Assembly: GCF_000316625.1 (NCBI RefSeq)
Contig: NC_019676.1
Coordinates: forward strand, 2,808,501 to 2,872,500
Origin: Nostoc sp. PCC 7107
GTDB taxonomy: Bacteria; Cyanobacteriota; Cyanobacteriia; Cyanobacteriales; Nostocaceae
Direction: 5' to 3'
Length of the DNA: 64,000 nt
The notes under the pieces were generated by a model. The model had not been told where the DNA came from and did not search any database. It saw nothing but the letters and a program-made list of their open reading frames with translations. Positions 51,594 to 61,288 of the stretch are shown in pieces. The translations under genes and the position numbers were made by a program. Every line of letters begins with the position of its first letter. Within the stretch, counting starts at the first letter, position 1.

Positions 51594-53573
51594 ATGTTTA
51601 AAAGATTCCGGTTTCCTTGGTTAGCCATTATTATAATCATCTGCATAGCAATATTTTTTGGTTGTATTAGCAAACTATCTGCTCAACAATTGCAGATTTC
51701 TCATCCGCTAACTCCATTAACAGAATCAGAAATTACAACAGCAGTGGGGGTTATTAGAAAGCAAAAAACCTTAAGCGATGTGGCCGCATTTTCTATTGTT
51801 GCTTTACAAGAACCAGAGAAAAAAGAAGTTTTAAATTTTACACCAAATAAAGAATTTCAAAGGCAAGCTTTTGTAGTAATATATGAGCGATCGCAAAACA
51901 AAACCTACGAAGGTGTCGTTGATTTAAAACAGCAGTCCCTCAGTTCTTGGAAGGAAATTACTCATGCTCAACCAGCTTTGAGCTATTCAGAATGTGAATT
52001 AACGTCTCAAGCGGTGAAAGCTGATACACGATGGCAAAAAGCCATGCAGAAAAGGGGAATTCAAGATTTTGATGATGTCAAAGTTAGTTGTTGGGCTCCG
52101 GGAATTTTAAGTAAACAGGAAGAAACAACAGGCGATCGCTTGGCTCGTGGATTATCTTATTATCGAGGCGATCGCTGGAATTATTACGGTAGTCCAATTG
52201 AAGGTGTACTAGCAACTGTAAATTTAAATACAGGTAAAGTAGTTAGTTTTACAGATAGAGGTATAGTCCCATTCTCTAAAGAAAACTGGAACTACGATCT
52301 CAAATCTTTAGGTAAATTACTAACACCACCCAAGCCATTAAAAATACTCCAGCCTAATGGTAGAACTTTCCAAATTAATGGCAATGAAATTAGCTGGCAA
52401 GGTTGGAAGTTCCGCTATTTAATGCACCCGCGCGATGGTTTAGTTTTGTATTTAGTAAATTACCAAGATGGAGAAAATATTCGACCAGTTTTATATCGTG
52501 GCAGTCTATCCGAAATGGTAGTGCCTTATGGTCATCCTGATCCTACTTGGTCATTTCGCAATGCTTTTGATGTTGGTGAATATAACTTCGGTGTGTTAGC
52601 TAATGCGCTGGAGTTAGGTAAAGACATTCCCGAAAATGGGGTTTTACTAGATGCTATATTTGCTAATGAACAAGGCGAACCTGTGACAATGCCGCGAGTT
52701 GTTGGTATTTATGAGCGTGATAATGGTATTCTTTGGAAACATTATGGATATGATACTCAGCGTAATGATGTGCGTCGTAATCGTGAATTAGTTATTACTA
52801 TAACTGCAACAGTTGACAATTATGATTACAGCGTTAATTGGATTTTTCACCAAGATGGCACTTTAGAAGTACAAAACGAATTAAGCGGAGTTGTTCTAGC
52901 GCAAGGAACAGCTTTAGAAAAAGAGTCTTCAGATAATCCCTATGGAAGGCTATTAGCTAAAAATATTTTTGGCGTGAATCATCAGCACTTTTTTAACTAC
53001 CGCCTAGACATGGATGTAGACGGACAGGCAAACTCTGTAATGGAAATGAATGTTAATTCTGTGCCAATTAGTGGTAAAAATCCTTTAGGAAATGCGATCG
53101 CAGTAGCAGAAACTCCGTTAACAAAAGAAACGACGGCTGTACGTGATATTGATACAAAACATAGCCGAGAATGGATGATTAGCAGTGCCAATAAAAAGAA
53201 TAATCTTGATGTTGGAACTGCATATATGCTAATGCCAACAGGAAACACAATATTTTTCCCAACAGAAGGCGCAGAAATTCGCAAACGAGCCGAATTTGCT
53301 ACCCATCATCTCTGGGTAACAAAATACAAATTAGATGAACTTTATGCCGGGGGGAATTATCCTAATCAAAGCCAACCAAAAGAAGGTTTACCGACATATA
53401 TTTCTAACGATGAATCATTAACAAATGAAGATGTCGTACTGTGGTACACAATGGGAATGACACACGTCCCTCGTCCTGAAGATTGGCCTGTAATGCCTGT
53501 TCACCGTGTTGGTTTTAAGTTAGTTCCACGCGGTTTCTTTAGCCGTAATCCTGCCATCAATTTGCCTGAGTAA
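51594..53573 (+). CDS. Copper-containing primary amine oxidase
   Basis: A 659-residue copper amine oxidase from ATG 51594; a TTG 18 codons upstream is less likely. An N-terminal hydrophobic export signal (WLAIIIIICIAIFFGCI) has a possible lipobox Cys. The topaquinone precursor Tyr is in VDNYDYSVNW, the catalytic Asp in RNAFDVGEYNFG, and copper ligands are His-x-His (VNHQHFFNYRLD) and the His of GMTHVPRPEDWP. It deaminates primary amines oxidatively to aldehyde, ammonia and H2O2, probably in the periplasm. No dedicated transporter or aldehyde dehydrogenase gene is adjacent. Confidence 0.92.
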   Translation: MFKRFRFPWLAIIIIICIAIFFGCISKLSAQQLQISHPLTPLTESEITTAVGVIRKQKTLSDVAAFSIVALQEPEKKEVLNFTPNKEFQRQAFVVIYERSQNKTYEGVVDLKQQSLSSWKEITHAQPALSYSECELTSQAVKADTRWQKAMQKRGIQDFDDVKVSCWAPGILSKQEETTGDRLARGLSYYRGDRWNYYGSPIEGVLATVNLNTGKVVSFTDRGIVPFSKENWNYDLKSLGKLLTPPKPLKILQPNGRTFQINGNEISWQGWKFRYLMHPRDGLVLYLVNYQDGENIRPVLYRGSLSEMVVPYGHPDPTWSFRNAFDVGEYNFGVLANALELGKDIPENGVLLDAIFANEQGEPVTMPRVVGIYERDNGILWKHYGYDTQRNDVRRNRELVITITATVDNYDYSVNWIFHQDGTLEVQNELSGVVLAQGTALEKESSDNPYGRLLAKNIFGVNHQHFFNYRLDMDVDGQANSVMEMNVNSVPISGKNPLGNAIAVAETPLTKETTAVRDIDTKHSREWMISSANKKNNLDVGTAYMLMPTGNTIFFPTEGAEIRKRAEFATHHLWVTKYKLDELYAGGNYPNQSQPKEGLPTYISNDESLTNEDVVLWYTMGMTHVPRPEDWPVMPVHRVGFKLVPRGFFSRNPAINLPE

Positions 53574-53703
53574 GTATATATAAAGTGGTGTTGCTGAATA
53601 GGGTATAAACTTATTTGCGTCTTTGCGCGAAGTAACTTCATACTCTAAATCAGCAACACCAAATTTTTATCCAGATTGACTACGCAAGGGTCTTGAATCA
53701 ACA

Positions 53704-54040
53704 TCAATTGCTAATTTCCACAATCATTTCTCCTTGACGTAATTGTTCCAGTGCATCAGGCAAAGTAATTGTCAAAAGTTGACGCAAATAACGATTAGTC
53801 ACATTTCCACAAGTCAACCAAAGAATTTGAGGAGGTATCCCTAGCCGACAAACCAAGTCAACGAAATCACTATCTTTTGTCATTAATGATCACATTGGCG
53901 ATTCTTGCAGCCTCAAAAATTTCTATATCTTTAGCATCGCGTAAACCAATATCTCTTAACGATAAAGCTTCTATACTAAAACTACTTGTTACCCAACTGG
54001 CTAATGTCGGAGGTAACTGTGCATCAATCCAAAGCTTCAT
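53704..54040 (-). pseudogene. DUF5615 PIN-like toxin gene with frameshift
   Basis: The ATG at 54040 opens KLWIDAQLPPTLASWV, then SLRDIGLRDAKDIEIF and ARIANVIIND, then stops at TAG. In the next frame DSDFVDLVCRLGIPP, ILWLTCGNVTNRYLR and ALEQLRQGEMIVEI continue to 53704. Removing one A near GTGATCATTAATGAC restores one 111-codon frame with the expected VIMTKDSDF motif (the acidic PIN-like core). The total length is 337 bases, one more than a multiple of three. Its ATG overlaps the stop of the DUF433 gene as ATGA. Confidence 0.78.
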
Positions 54041-54261
54041 GCTGTCAACCGCACAAAATCAGTCCGTCGTGCAGCAAACAGAAGACAAGCTTGAATATCT
54101 TCTGGTTCTAAATCGGGAAAGTCTTCTAAAATTTCGTTAATAGTAACACTTTCCGCTAACATTTCTAAAATGTCAGTAACTCTAATTCTCATACCTCGAA
54201 TGCAAGGACGACCCCCACATTGACCAGGAATTTGAGTAATACGAGTCAATAGTTCATTCAT
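54037..54261 (-). CDS. DUF433 antitoxin-type protein
   Basis: A 74-residue DUF433 protein from ATG 54261; the in-frame 54303 start has no ribosome site. The family core is ITQIPGQCGGRPCIRGMRIRV, followed by ILEMLAESVTINEILEDFPDLEPEDI and LLFAARR, a predicted winged helix-turn-helix. DUF433 genes are paired with DUF5615 toxin genes, and here the two overlap by four bases. Because the toxin gene is frameshifted, this antitoxin may be an orphan. Confidence 0.87.
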   Translation of the reverse strand: MNELLTRITQIPGQCGGRPCIRGMRIRVTDILEMLAESVTINEILEDFPDLEPEDIQACLLFAARRTDFVRLTA

Positions 54262-54303
54262 TGAGTTAATTACTGATTTGACTAGTAAATAATATTTTAC
54301 CAT

Positions 54304-54662
54304 GTCAACAGTTTGGCACTTTATTTAACCCCTATTCCTCAATACACTTGATCACAGAAGGAAGTAGTGGATATATAGAAATATTGAGAATACTTTCTCA
54401 AAGTTCATGAATAAATATTAACTAGTGACTTTATCTTGATAACAAGATTTGCACAACACTAAGAATTATTTCGTTAAACAATATATATCTTGTTTAAATT
54501 AGAAGCTGAACGCCAATCATCAACAAGGTTTCAGCGATCGCCACAGCAATTAACTAGTAAATAGTCCTATTTCTTCGACGCTACAAGTTTTGGGACAATC
54601 AAAGACTAATAATTCCGCAATCATAGTCCACCTCTGAATTCACCTACAAGGGAGAACGCCTG
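54304..54662. other. Upstream region of chlB
   Basis: This region of about 360 AT-rich bases lies between the divergent DUF433 gene and chlB. GGGAGAACGCCTG is the ribosome-site region of chlB. A palindromic TTATCTTGATAACAAGAT stretch at 54430-54447 could be a regulatory hairpin. A HIP1-core site lies near 54535. No ORF seen. Confidence 0.35.
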
Positions 54663-56189
54663 ATGAAATTGGCTTACTGGATGTATGCAGGCCCAGCCCA
54701 CATTGGTACTTTACGAATCGCTAGTTCGTTTAAAAACGTTCATGCGATTATGCACGCCCCAATAGGCGATGATTATTTTAACGTGATGCGCTCCATGTTA
54801 TCGCGGGAGCGAAATTTTACACCAGTTACAACTAGTGTGGTCGATCGCAACGTTTTGGCGCGTGGTTCTCAAGAAAAGGTGGTTGATAACATCACTCGCA
54901 AAGATGCTGAAGAACACCCCGATTTAATTGTGTTAACTCCTACCTGCACCTCTAGCATTCTGCAAGAAGATTTGCACAACTTTGTGGAACGCGCCCGGAT
55001 TGAAGCTAAAGGCGATGTCCTTCTAGCGGATGTGAACCATTATCGCGCCAACGAACTGCAAGCAGCCGATCGCACTCTCCATCAAATCGTTCAATACTAT
55101 ATCGAGAAAGCCCGTAAAAAAGGCGAACTACCTACAACCAAAACCGAAAAGCCATCAGTTAACATCATCGGTATGTCTACTCTTGGTTTTCACAACAACC
55201 ACGACTGCACCGAACTGAAAAAACTCATGGGAGATTTAGGAATTGAGGTTAACTCAGTCATTCCCGAAGGCGCTTCCGTTCATGAATTAAAAAATCTGCC
55301 GAAAGCTTGGTTTAACTTAGTTCCTTACCGGGAACTCGGTTTAATGACAACCGATTACCTCAAAGCAGAATTCGGCACACCTTGTATAGACATTACCCCG
55401 ATGGGTGTGGTGGAAACAGCCCGTTGCATCCGCAAGATTCAGCAGGTAATTAACGAACAAGGCGCAAACGTTAACTACGAAGAATATATCAACGAACAAA
55501 CCTTGCACGTTTCGCAAGCTGCTTGGTTCTCCCGTTCCATCGACTGTCAGAATTTAACTGGTAAAAAAGCTGTGGTATTTGGCGACAACACCCACGCCGC
55601 CGCCCTCACCAAAATTCTGTCACGGGAAATGGGGATTCATGTAGTTTGGGCAGGAACTTACTGCAAATATGATGCTGATTGGTTCCGCGAACAAGTTAGC
55701 GAATATTGCGATGAAGTGCTGATTACTGATGATCATGGCGCAATTGGGGATGCGATCGCCCGTGTTGAACCTTCAGCCATTTTCGGTACGCAAATGGAAC
55801 GCCACGTTGGGAAACGCTTAGACATTCCTTGCGGTGTAATTGCTGCACCGATTCACGTCCAAAATTTCCCCATTGGTTACAAACCATTTTTGGGTTACGA
55901 AGGTACAAATCAAATCACAGATTTAATCTACAATTCCTTTACTTTAGGAATGGAAGACCATTTATTAGAAATATTTGGTGGACACGATACTAAGGAAGTA
56001 ATTACGAAAGGTATTTCTGCCGAATCTGATTTGAGTTGGACAAAAGATGGTCTAGCAGAATTGAATAAAATACCTGGATTTGTGCGCGGTAAAGTGAAGC
56101 GAAATACTGAGAAATTTGCCCGCGATCGTGGTTTCAAAGATATCAATGCTGAGGTGCTATACGCCGCCAAAGAAGCAGTAGGAGCGTAG
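54663..56189 (+). CDS. chlB: Light-independent protochlorophyllide reductase subunit B
   Basis: A 508-residue ChlB, the size expected for the beta-like subunit of dark-operative protochlorophyllide oxidoreductase (ChlN-ChlB, with ChlL donating electrons). Family marks are [20 protein letters not shown], the cluster-ligand region [45 protein letters not shown] and the C-terminal [20 protein letters not shown]. It allows chlorophyll synthesis in the dark. chlN and chlL are not in the window, so the operon is split. A terminator hairpin follows at 56229. Confidence 0.97.
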   Translation: MKLAYWMYAGPAHIGTLRIASSFKNVHAIMHAPIGDDYFNVMRSMLSRERNFTPVTTSVVDRNVLARGSQEKVVDNITRKDAEEHPDLIVLTPTCTSSILQEDLHNFVERARIEAKGDVLLADVNHYRANELQAADRTLHQIVQYYIEKARKKGELPTTKTEKPSVNIIGMSTLGFHNNHDCTELKKLMGDLGIEVNSVIPEGASVHELKNLPKAWFNLVPYRELGLMTTDYLKAEFGTPCIDITPMGVVETARCIRKIQQVINEQGANVNYEEYINEQTLHVSQAAWFSRSIDCQNLTGKKAVVFGDNTHAAALTKILSREMGIHVVWAGTYCKYDADWFREQVSEYCDEVLITDDHGAIGDAIARVEPSAIFGTQMERHVGKRLDIPCGVIAAPIHVQNFPIGYKPFLGYEGTNQITDLIYNSFTLGMEDHLLEIFGGHDTKEVITKGISAESDLSWTKDGLAELNKIPGFVRGKVKRNTEKFARDRGFKDINAEVLYAAKEAVGA

Positions 56190-56228
56190 TTTTACGGTTA
56201 ACTGTTAGCTTTAACCCGATTTATGATG

Positions 56229-56267
56229 TAAGAGCGTTTGTATACAAAAACGCTCTTACTATTTTTT
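56229..56267 (+). terminator. Intrinsic terminator after chlB
   Basis: Arms TAAGAGCGTTT (56229-56239) and AAACGCTCTTA (56248-56258) form a perfect 11-bp stem with an 8-base loop, followed by CTATTTTTT. It lies 40 bases beyond the chlB stop and just before the RNase III-like gene, which therefore needs its own promoter. Confidence 0.85.
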
Positions 56268-56293
56268 GGGTGCTGAAGCTAGATAACAAAGCT

Positions 56294-56998
56294 ATGAATG
56301 ATCAAGATTTAGCTCGATGGTTTCAAATTAAATTTGGTTTTATCCCAAATGATCTAAGTAAATATAGAATGGCAATCACTACTAGACAATATGAAGTTTT
56401 AGAGTTTTTTGGAGATTCAATACTTGGTTTTGTCGTTGCTGATTATCTAGTAAGAAATTTTTCTATAGATCAACCAGGGTGGTTCACCGAAGTAAAATCT
56501 AAGCTTGTAGAAGATAGAAATTTATCAAAAATAGCTCAAAGCATTAATTTAGCCTCAATTATTACAATTCCTAGTACCAGTAGGAGAGAACAAATTACAG
56601 ACAGAGTACTTGCTGATGTTCTAGAAGCCATAATAGGGGCAATTTATTTAGATCAAGGTTTAGATAAATGCAAACAAATTATTTTCCGGTTATGGAGTTT
56701 AGACAGAATACGAAATTCATCTTTAATTAGAAACCATGTTCATCCAGATATATCTAATAATTTAAATATAGAAAATCCTATTTCTACATTGCAGGAATTA
56801 CTCGCTCAATATGGTATTTCTCCTCCTACATATACTGACATAGATAGAGCAGGTCGTGATCATGCTCCCATATTTACTATAAGAGCAACTTGCACTTTTA
56901 GAGGAAGATATTTAACGGCTGATGGTGATGGTAATTCAAAGAGAGAAGCAAAAAAGAAAGCAGCAGAAAAATTACTTTTATTAGTTCTTAGAGAATAA
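56294..56998 (+). CDS. rnc: Ribonuclease III family protein
   Basis: A 234-residue RNase III with both domains. The catalytic signature is EVLEFFGDSILGFVVADYL (acidic pair Glu and Asp), with the second acidic site in VLADVLEAIIGAIYLDQG. A C-terminal double-stranded-RNA-binding domain (about 155-232) runs NPISTLQELLAQYG, PIFTIRATCTFRG and KREAKKKAAEKLLLL. The sequence is AT-rich and divergent at RMAITTRQYEVLEFF (normally a THRSY block), so it is probably a paralogue and not the housekeeping copy. ATG 56294 is preferred over GTG 56270. Confidence 0.85.
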   Translation: MNDQDLARWFQIKFGFIPNDLSKYRMAITTRQYEVLEFFGDSILGFVVADYLVRNFSIDQPGWFTEVKSKLVEDRNLSKIAQSINLASIITIPSTSRREQITDRVLADVLEAIIGAIYLDQGLDKCKQIIFRLWSLDRIRNSSLIRNHVHPDISNNLNIENPISTLQELLAQYGISPPTYTDIDRAGRDHAPIFTIRATCTFRGRYLTADGDGNSKREAKKKAAEKLLLLVLRE

Positions 56999-57205
56999 CA
57001 AAGTTTGCAGATCATATCAAAATGATTGAAGGGCAGAATATATCTTTTCTTTTAGACGCAATCTTTACCAAATAGTAGAATTTATAGTGGTTATTTTAAG
57101 CACTATTCTTTACTACTCACTTTGGCGTAGTAAAAGTAATCGCCTTTCTAAAACTTCTTGTTATGATGTATTGGAAAACCTACAGCATTAGAAAAATATC
57201 CCATC

Positions 57206-57496
57206 ATGTCCAATCAGACAAACTTAACTGATGCTTGTAATAACCTAGCCGAACTCTGCGAGCAAGTAGTTGTAGATAGAGATGTAGTAATTATTAATCG
57301 CCAAGAAGGTGAAAGTGTTGCTTTAATTGCTGTTGATGAACTAAACAGTTTATTAGAAACATCTTATTTACTTCGCTCACCTAAAAATGCAGAACGACTA
57401 TTAACTGCTTTAGAAAGAGCAAAAGCAAGAACTTTAAAACCGCAAAGTATAAACGAACTGCGTCAGGAGTTGGGTATTGGCGAAGAAGAAGAATGA
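57206..57496 (+). CDS. Phd/YefM-type antitoxin
   Basis: A 96-residue antitoxin of the Phd/YefM family: LTDACNNLAELCEQVVVDRD, VVIINRQEGESVALIAVDEL, NSLLETSYLLRSPKNAERLL and a toxin-binding acidic tail. The N-terminal part makes the DNA-binding dimer that represses its own operon. The YoeB toxin ORF overlaps its end by 20 bases. The ATG at 57206 is clear. Confidence 0.92.
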   Translation: MSNQTNLTDACNNLAELCEQVVVDRDVVIINRQEGESVALIAVDELNSLLETSYLLRSPKNAERLLTALERAKARTLKPQSINELRQELGIGEEEE

Positions 57497-57776
57497 AACC
57501 CAACCTCAAGAAAATAAAGCCAGAGATGCTGTGTTCCATCCAGAATTCAGAGAAGACCTTGTTTATTGGATTGAAACAAACCGAAAAACTGCGCTTCGTG
57601 CTTTTGATTTGATTGAATCGATTATGCGAGATCCTTTTTCAGGAATTGGTAAACCTGAACCATTGAAATACTTGGATTCAGATGCGTGGTCACGACGACT
57701 TACTCAAGAATATCGTATTGTTTATCTAGTAAGTGATGACCGGATTGATTTTCTTCAAGCTCGATATCACTACTAA
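57477..57776 (+). CDS. Txe/YoeB-type mRNA interferase toxin
   Basis: A 99-residue toxin starting at TTG 57477 inside the antitoxin gene; a GTG at 57531 gives a shorter alternative. YoeB-fold signatures are AVFHPEFREDLVYWIETN, FSGIGKPEPLKYLDSDAWSRR, EYRIVYLVSDDRI and the C-terminal ARYHY, where the terminal His-Tyr is catalytic in YoeB. It cleaves mRNA on the ribosome when the antitoxin is degraded. Both genes look intact, so this pair is probably active. Confidence 0.88.
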   Translation: MAKKKNETQPQENKARDAVFHPEFREDLVYWIETNRKTALRAFDLIESIMRDPFSGIGKPEPLKYLDSDAWSRRLTQEYRIVYLVSDDRIDFLQARYHY

Positions 57777-58186
57777 GTATTAAAGGAATATGTAAAACCA
57801 TTTTGTCAGTTTTGCAAGTTTATACATAACTCTAAATTTACAGTTATTTTTATTACATTTTCCTAACGGGCAATATTTTGATCGCAGAGTATTGCTAGTC
57901 TCTACACCTTGACATAGCAAGGATTTTGCGGTAATCGAGCGAACCATTAACTGCTATTTACGGATTAATACTGGTAAATAAAATTTAATGCTCATCAATT
58001 ATTACAATACAAGCTTATTAGTTGAGCGATCCCGCAAGCTAAAATCGCTTACCTACTGATTCACCGTTGTATTTCCAGCAACGAGGTATAAAAAATATTC
58101 AAAAAAACATAGTAGTTGCTGATCAAAAAAATCCGGATGGGCATGATAAGGTTTAAATCCAACCCATTCTGTTCGCGCTTCTCATC
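57777..58186. other. Intergenic region of 410 bases
   Basis: An AT-rich gap between the toxin pair and the plasmid-replication-type gene. I see no reliable ORF and no iteron-like direct repeats of 10 bases or more, such as an origin next to a replication gene would be expected to carry. The segment around 57890-57960 has short inverted parts (AGCAAGG, CGAGCGAACC). A search for degenerate repeats would be needed to exclude an origin. Confidence 0.35.
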
Positions 58187-61100
58187 ATGTATCTACACTA
58201 TTTACAACCCAAACACCTTGAAGAATTAGTCAAGGGCAGTAGTATAGATTTACACCTAGCGCAAATGAATTTTAAATCTTTTCAAGGTGCGATCGCCTAC
58301 GAATACCTGTTAATTTCCGAACTACTACCACGCACGAACACAGGTATGGTAAAAAGCGGCTGGTTGCAGCGTTACAGTCATATCACTGCTGGCGGCTGGT
58401 GGTGTGGGGGACTAGATCCACTAAATAATTGGCAAGCAATGGAATGGGGATGCTTTAAGCCAAATCAACCGCGCATCAAGGATAATGGCAAACAAATAAA
58501 ATATGAACATCCTCCCAGCACACCAACCAGAGTATTTTGTTTACGGGTGACGCTGGAAGTGTGGCAAGAAGCTGCACAGCGTTACAATCTCAACTTACCT
58601 GTAAATATCAGTGTTGATGCTAACGGTGAAGCGGTGGGTTTTTGGGAATGGGTAATGGAACAGAACATCCCCCTGATTATCTGCGAAGGTGCAAAAAAGG
58701 CGGCTGCACTGTTAACGCAAGGATACGCAGCGATCGCAATTCCCGGAATTACCAGTGGTTATCGAGTTGTCAAAGATGGATTTGGTAAAGTTACCAGTCG
58801 TCAACTCATTCCTGATTTAGCTTTATTTGCGACTGCAAAACGCACTATATATATATGTTTTGATTTTGAAACTCAACCTAAGACTATAGCAGCAGTGAAT
58901 AATGCGATCGCGCAACTTGGCTGCTTATTCCAAGAAAAAAATTGCTTAGTCAAAGTTATAGAACTTCCCGGCCCCGAAAAAGGTGTTGATGAATTAATCG
59001 TGGCTAAAAATGGTCACGCCTTCGATAAAGTTTATCGCCAAAGTGTTGATTTAGAAATTTACCTAGCACACACCAAACCACATACAGAATTAACGATTCC
59101 GGCTGCACTCACAATCAACCGTCCTTATTTAGAAGAGATACCTGTTCCCAACTCAGGATTAGTAGGAGTGAAATCAGCCAAAGGTACAGGTAAAACCACA
59201 GCTTTACAAAATATTGTCAAACAAGCCAAAATCAAAAATCAGCCTGTATTGTTAATTACCCATAGAATCCAGCTTGGTAAATTTTTATGCGATAAAGTTG
59301 GTATTCAATGGGGCTTAAATACTAATAATTTCCATTCTTACTTTGAAAATCAAACTACTGAATCGCTAGGTTTATGTATTGATTCTATTTGGAAAATAAA
59401 CTCAGATAATTGGCATGGTGGCATTATTATCTTAGATGAAGTAGAGCAATTGTTATGGCATTTATTAAATAGTGATACTTGTAAAAACAAACGCGTCAAA
59501 ATTTTAAAAAATTTCCAAAAATTAATCAGCACAGTATTGAAAACTGGCGGTTTAGTAATTGCCCAAGATGCTGATTTATCAGATGTATCATTAGAATATT
59601 TACAAGGGTTATCAGGAATTAAAATAACGCCGTGGGTACTTATAAATCAATGGCAACCAGAACGCGGTTGGGACATAACTTTCTATGATTCACCTAACCC
59701 AACACCTTTAATTCATCAATTAGAATTAGATTTACTTGCAGGACGTAAATGCTATGTCACGACCGATAGTCGATCTGGTAGATATAGCTGCGAAACCATT
59801 GAAAATTATCTCAAAGAACGTTTAGAAAAATTACGCTATCAATTTCCTAAAAGTTTAGTCATTAGTAGCAGAACTACTAATACACCTGACCATCCAGCAG
59901 CGGATTTCGTCGCAACTATTAACCAGAAAATAGAAGATTACGACACAATTTTTGTCACGCCTAGTCTAGGAACTGGTATTAGTATTGATGTGCAACATTT
60001 TGATAGAGTTTATGGTATTTTTCAAGGCGTAATTCCTGACTCAGAAGCACGACAAGCATTAGCCAGAGTCAGAGATAATGTACCTCGAATTGTGTGGTGT
60101 GCTAAAAGAGGAATTGGTTTAATTGGTAGTGGAAGTACAAACTATCGTTTATTGTCTGATTGGTATCAAGCCAATCAAAAAGAAAATTTAGCATTACTTA
60201 GTCCATTACATAAAATAGATGTCGATTTACCTTTAGTATATGACCCGATTCATTTACGTACTTGGGCTAAATTATCTGCGAGAGTTAATGCTTCTATTCG
60301 TCTTTATCGTCAATCTATGCAAGATGGATTAACGTGTGACGGACATCAAATTTGGCTGCGGAGTAATGCAGTTCACAATAATATTATTCGAGATTTACGT
60401 TTAGCATTTTTAGCCACTGACGCTGATGATTTAGCCACGCGCAAACGGTTAATTTTAGAAATTGTGAAAGTTCAAAGAGATTGGACAGATAAGCGTCAAA
60501 AAGCTAAAGATATTAAACGTCAAATGCAGGAAATTAAGCAAAAAAATCAATTAGGGAGTGCCAAAATTATTGCAGAAACGCAAGATATTGATTATGTAGA
60601 ATATCAACAACTAACATCTAAAAATTCTCTTACAGATGTAGAACGTAATCAAATACATAAATATACACTCAAACAAAAGTATGGGGTAGAAGTTACACCT
60701 TTACTAAAAATAAAAGATGATCAAGGCTATTATGCCCAATTATTAATTCACTATTATTTAACCCACGAAAGTGATTATTTTCATGTTAGAGATCAGCATG
60801 AATGGCAACAGCAATTGCAGTGGGGTGAAGGGAAAGTTTTTTTACCTGATATCAAAACTTATACTTGCAAAGTTGAAGCGATGAAAGCTCTAGGAATGCT
60901 AGAGTTTCTCGAACCATCCAGAAATTTTACTGAAAATGCTCCTGATTTACTCTGGTTGCAAGATGTTGTTTATCAGCATAGTAAACATATCAAACGGGTT
61001 TTAGGAATTGACTTGGTTAGGGAAGAAGAAGCGACTTCACCAATTAAAATACTTGGTAAATTACTCAAGTTATTGGGATTAAAGTTGAAATCAGTTAAAG

Positions 61101-61288
61101 AAGGTTATCAATTAGACCATGAAACTTTATATGATGGCAGAGAAAAAATATTTGCAGTTTGGTATCAACGAGATGAGTTGATGTTAGCAAATCTGAAGGG
61201 TGTGCAACTAGAAATAAAGGATTTCTCCAATTGGAAGTTTGAGCCTGTAAAGCAGCAATCTGTATTAGCAAGCTTATCAACAAGATGA
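58187..61288 (+). CDS. CyRepA1-family plasmid replication protein (DUF3854)
   Basis: A 1033-residue protein fitting the cyanobacterial CyRepA1 group. The N-terminal part has the DUF3854 toprim-like region (LIICEGAKKAAALLTQGY, IAIPGITSGYR, TIYICFDFE, about residues 160-230). A helicase-like region follows with Walker A SAKGTGKTT (about 328-336), ITHRIQLGKFL and Walker B IIILDEVEQLL (about 410-420), and VTPSLGTGISIDV plus QALARVRD as later helicase motifs. Such proteins initiate replication of cyanobacterial plasmids. Here it lies among chromosomal genes, so an integrated plasmid or a chromosomal homologue is possible. Confidence 0.78.
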   Translation: MYLHYLQPKHLEELVKGSSIDLHLAQMNFKSFQGAIAYEYLLISELLPRTNTGMVKSGWLQRYSHITAGGWWCGGLDPLNNWQAMEWGCFKPNQPRIKDNGKQIKYEHPPSTPTRVFCLRVTLEVWQEAAQRYNLNLPVNISVDANGEAVGFWEWVMEQNIPLIICEGAKKAAALLTQGYAAIAIPGITSGYRVVKDGFGKVTSRQLIPDLALFATAKRTIYICFDFETQPKTIAAVNNAIAQLGCLFQEKNCLVKVIELPGPEKGVDELIVAKNGHAFDKVYRQSVDLEIYLAHTKPHTELTIPAALTINRPYLEEIPVPNSGLVGVKSAKGTGKTTALQNIVKQAKIKNQPVLLITHRIQLGKFLCDKVGIQWGLNTNNFHSYFENQTTESLGLCIDSIWKINSDNWHGGIIILDEVEQLLWHLLNSDTCKNKRVKILKNFQKLISTVLKTGGLVIAQDADLSDVSLEYLQGLSGIKITPWVLINQWQPERGWDITFYDSPNPTPLIHQLELDLLAGRKCYVTTDSRSGRYSCETIENYLKERLEKLRYQFPKSLVISSRTTNTPDHPAADFVATINQKIEDYDTIFVTPSLGTGISIDVQHFDRVYGIFQGVIPDSEARQALARVRDNVPRIVWCAKRGIGLIGSGSTNYRLLSDWYQANQKENLALLSPLHKIDVDLPLVYDPIHLRTWAKLSARVNASIRLYRQSMQDGLTCDGHQIWLRSNAVHNNIIRDLRLAFLATDADDLATRKRLILEIVKVQRDWTDKRQKAKDIKRQMQEIKQKNQLGSAKIIAETQDIDYVEYQQLTSKNSLTDVERNQIHKYTLKQKYGVEVTPLLKIKDDQGYYAQLLIHYYLTHESDYFHVRDQHEWQQQLQWGEGKVFLPDIKTYTCKVEAMKALGMLEFLEPSRNFTENAPDLLWLQDVVYQHSKHIKRVLGIDLVREEEATSPIKILGKLLKLLGLKLKSVKEGYQLDHETLYDGREKIFAVWYQRDELMLANLKGVQLEIKDFSNWKFEPVKQQSVLASLSTR

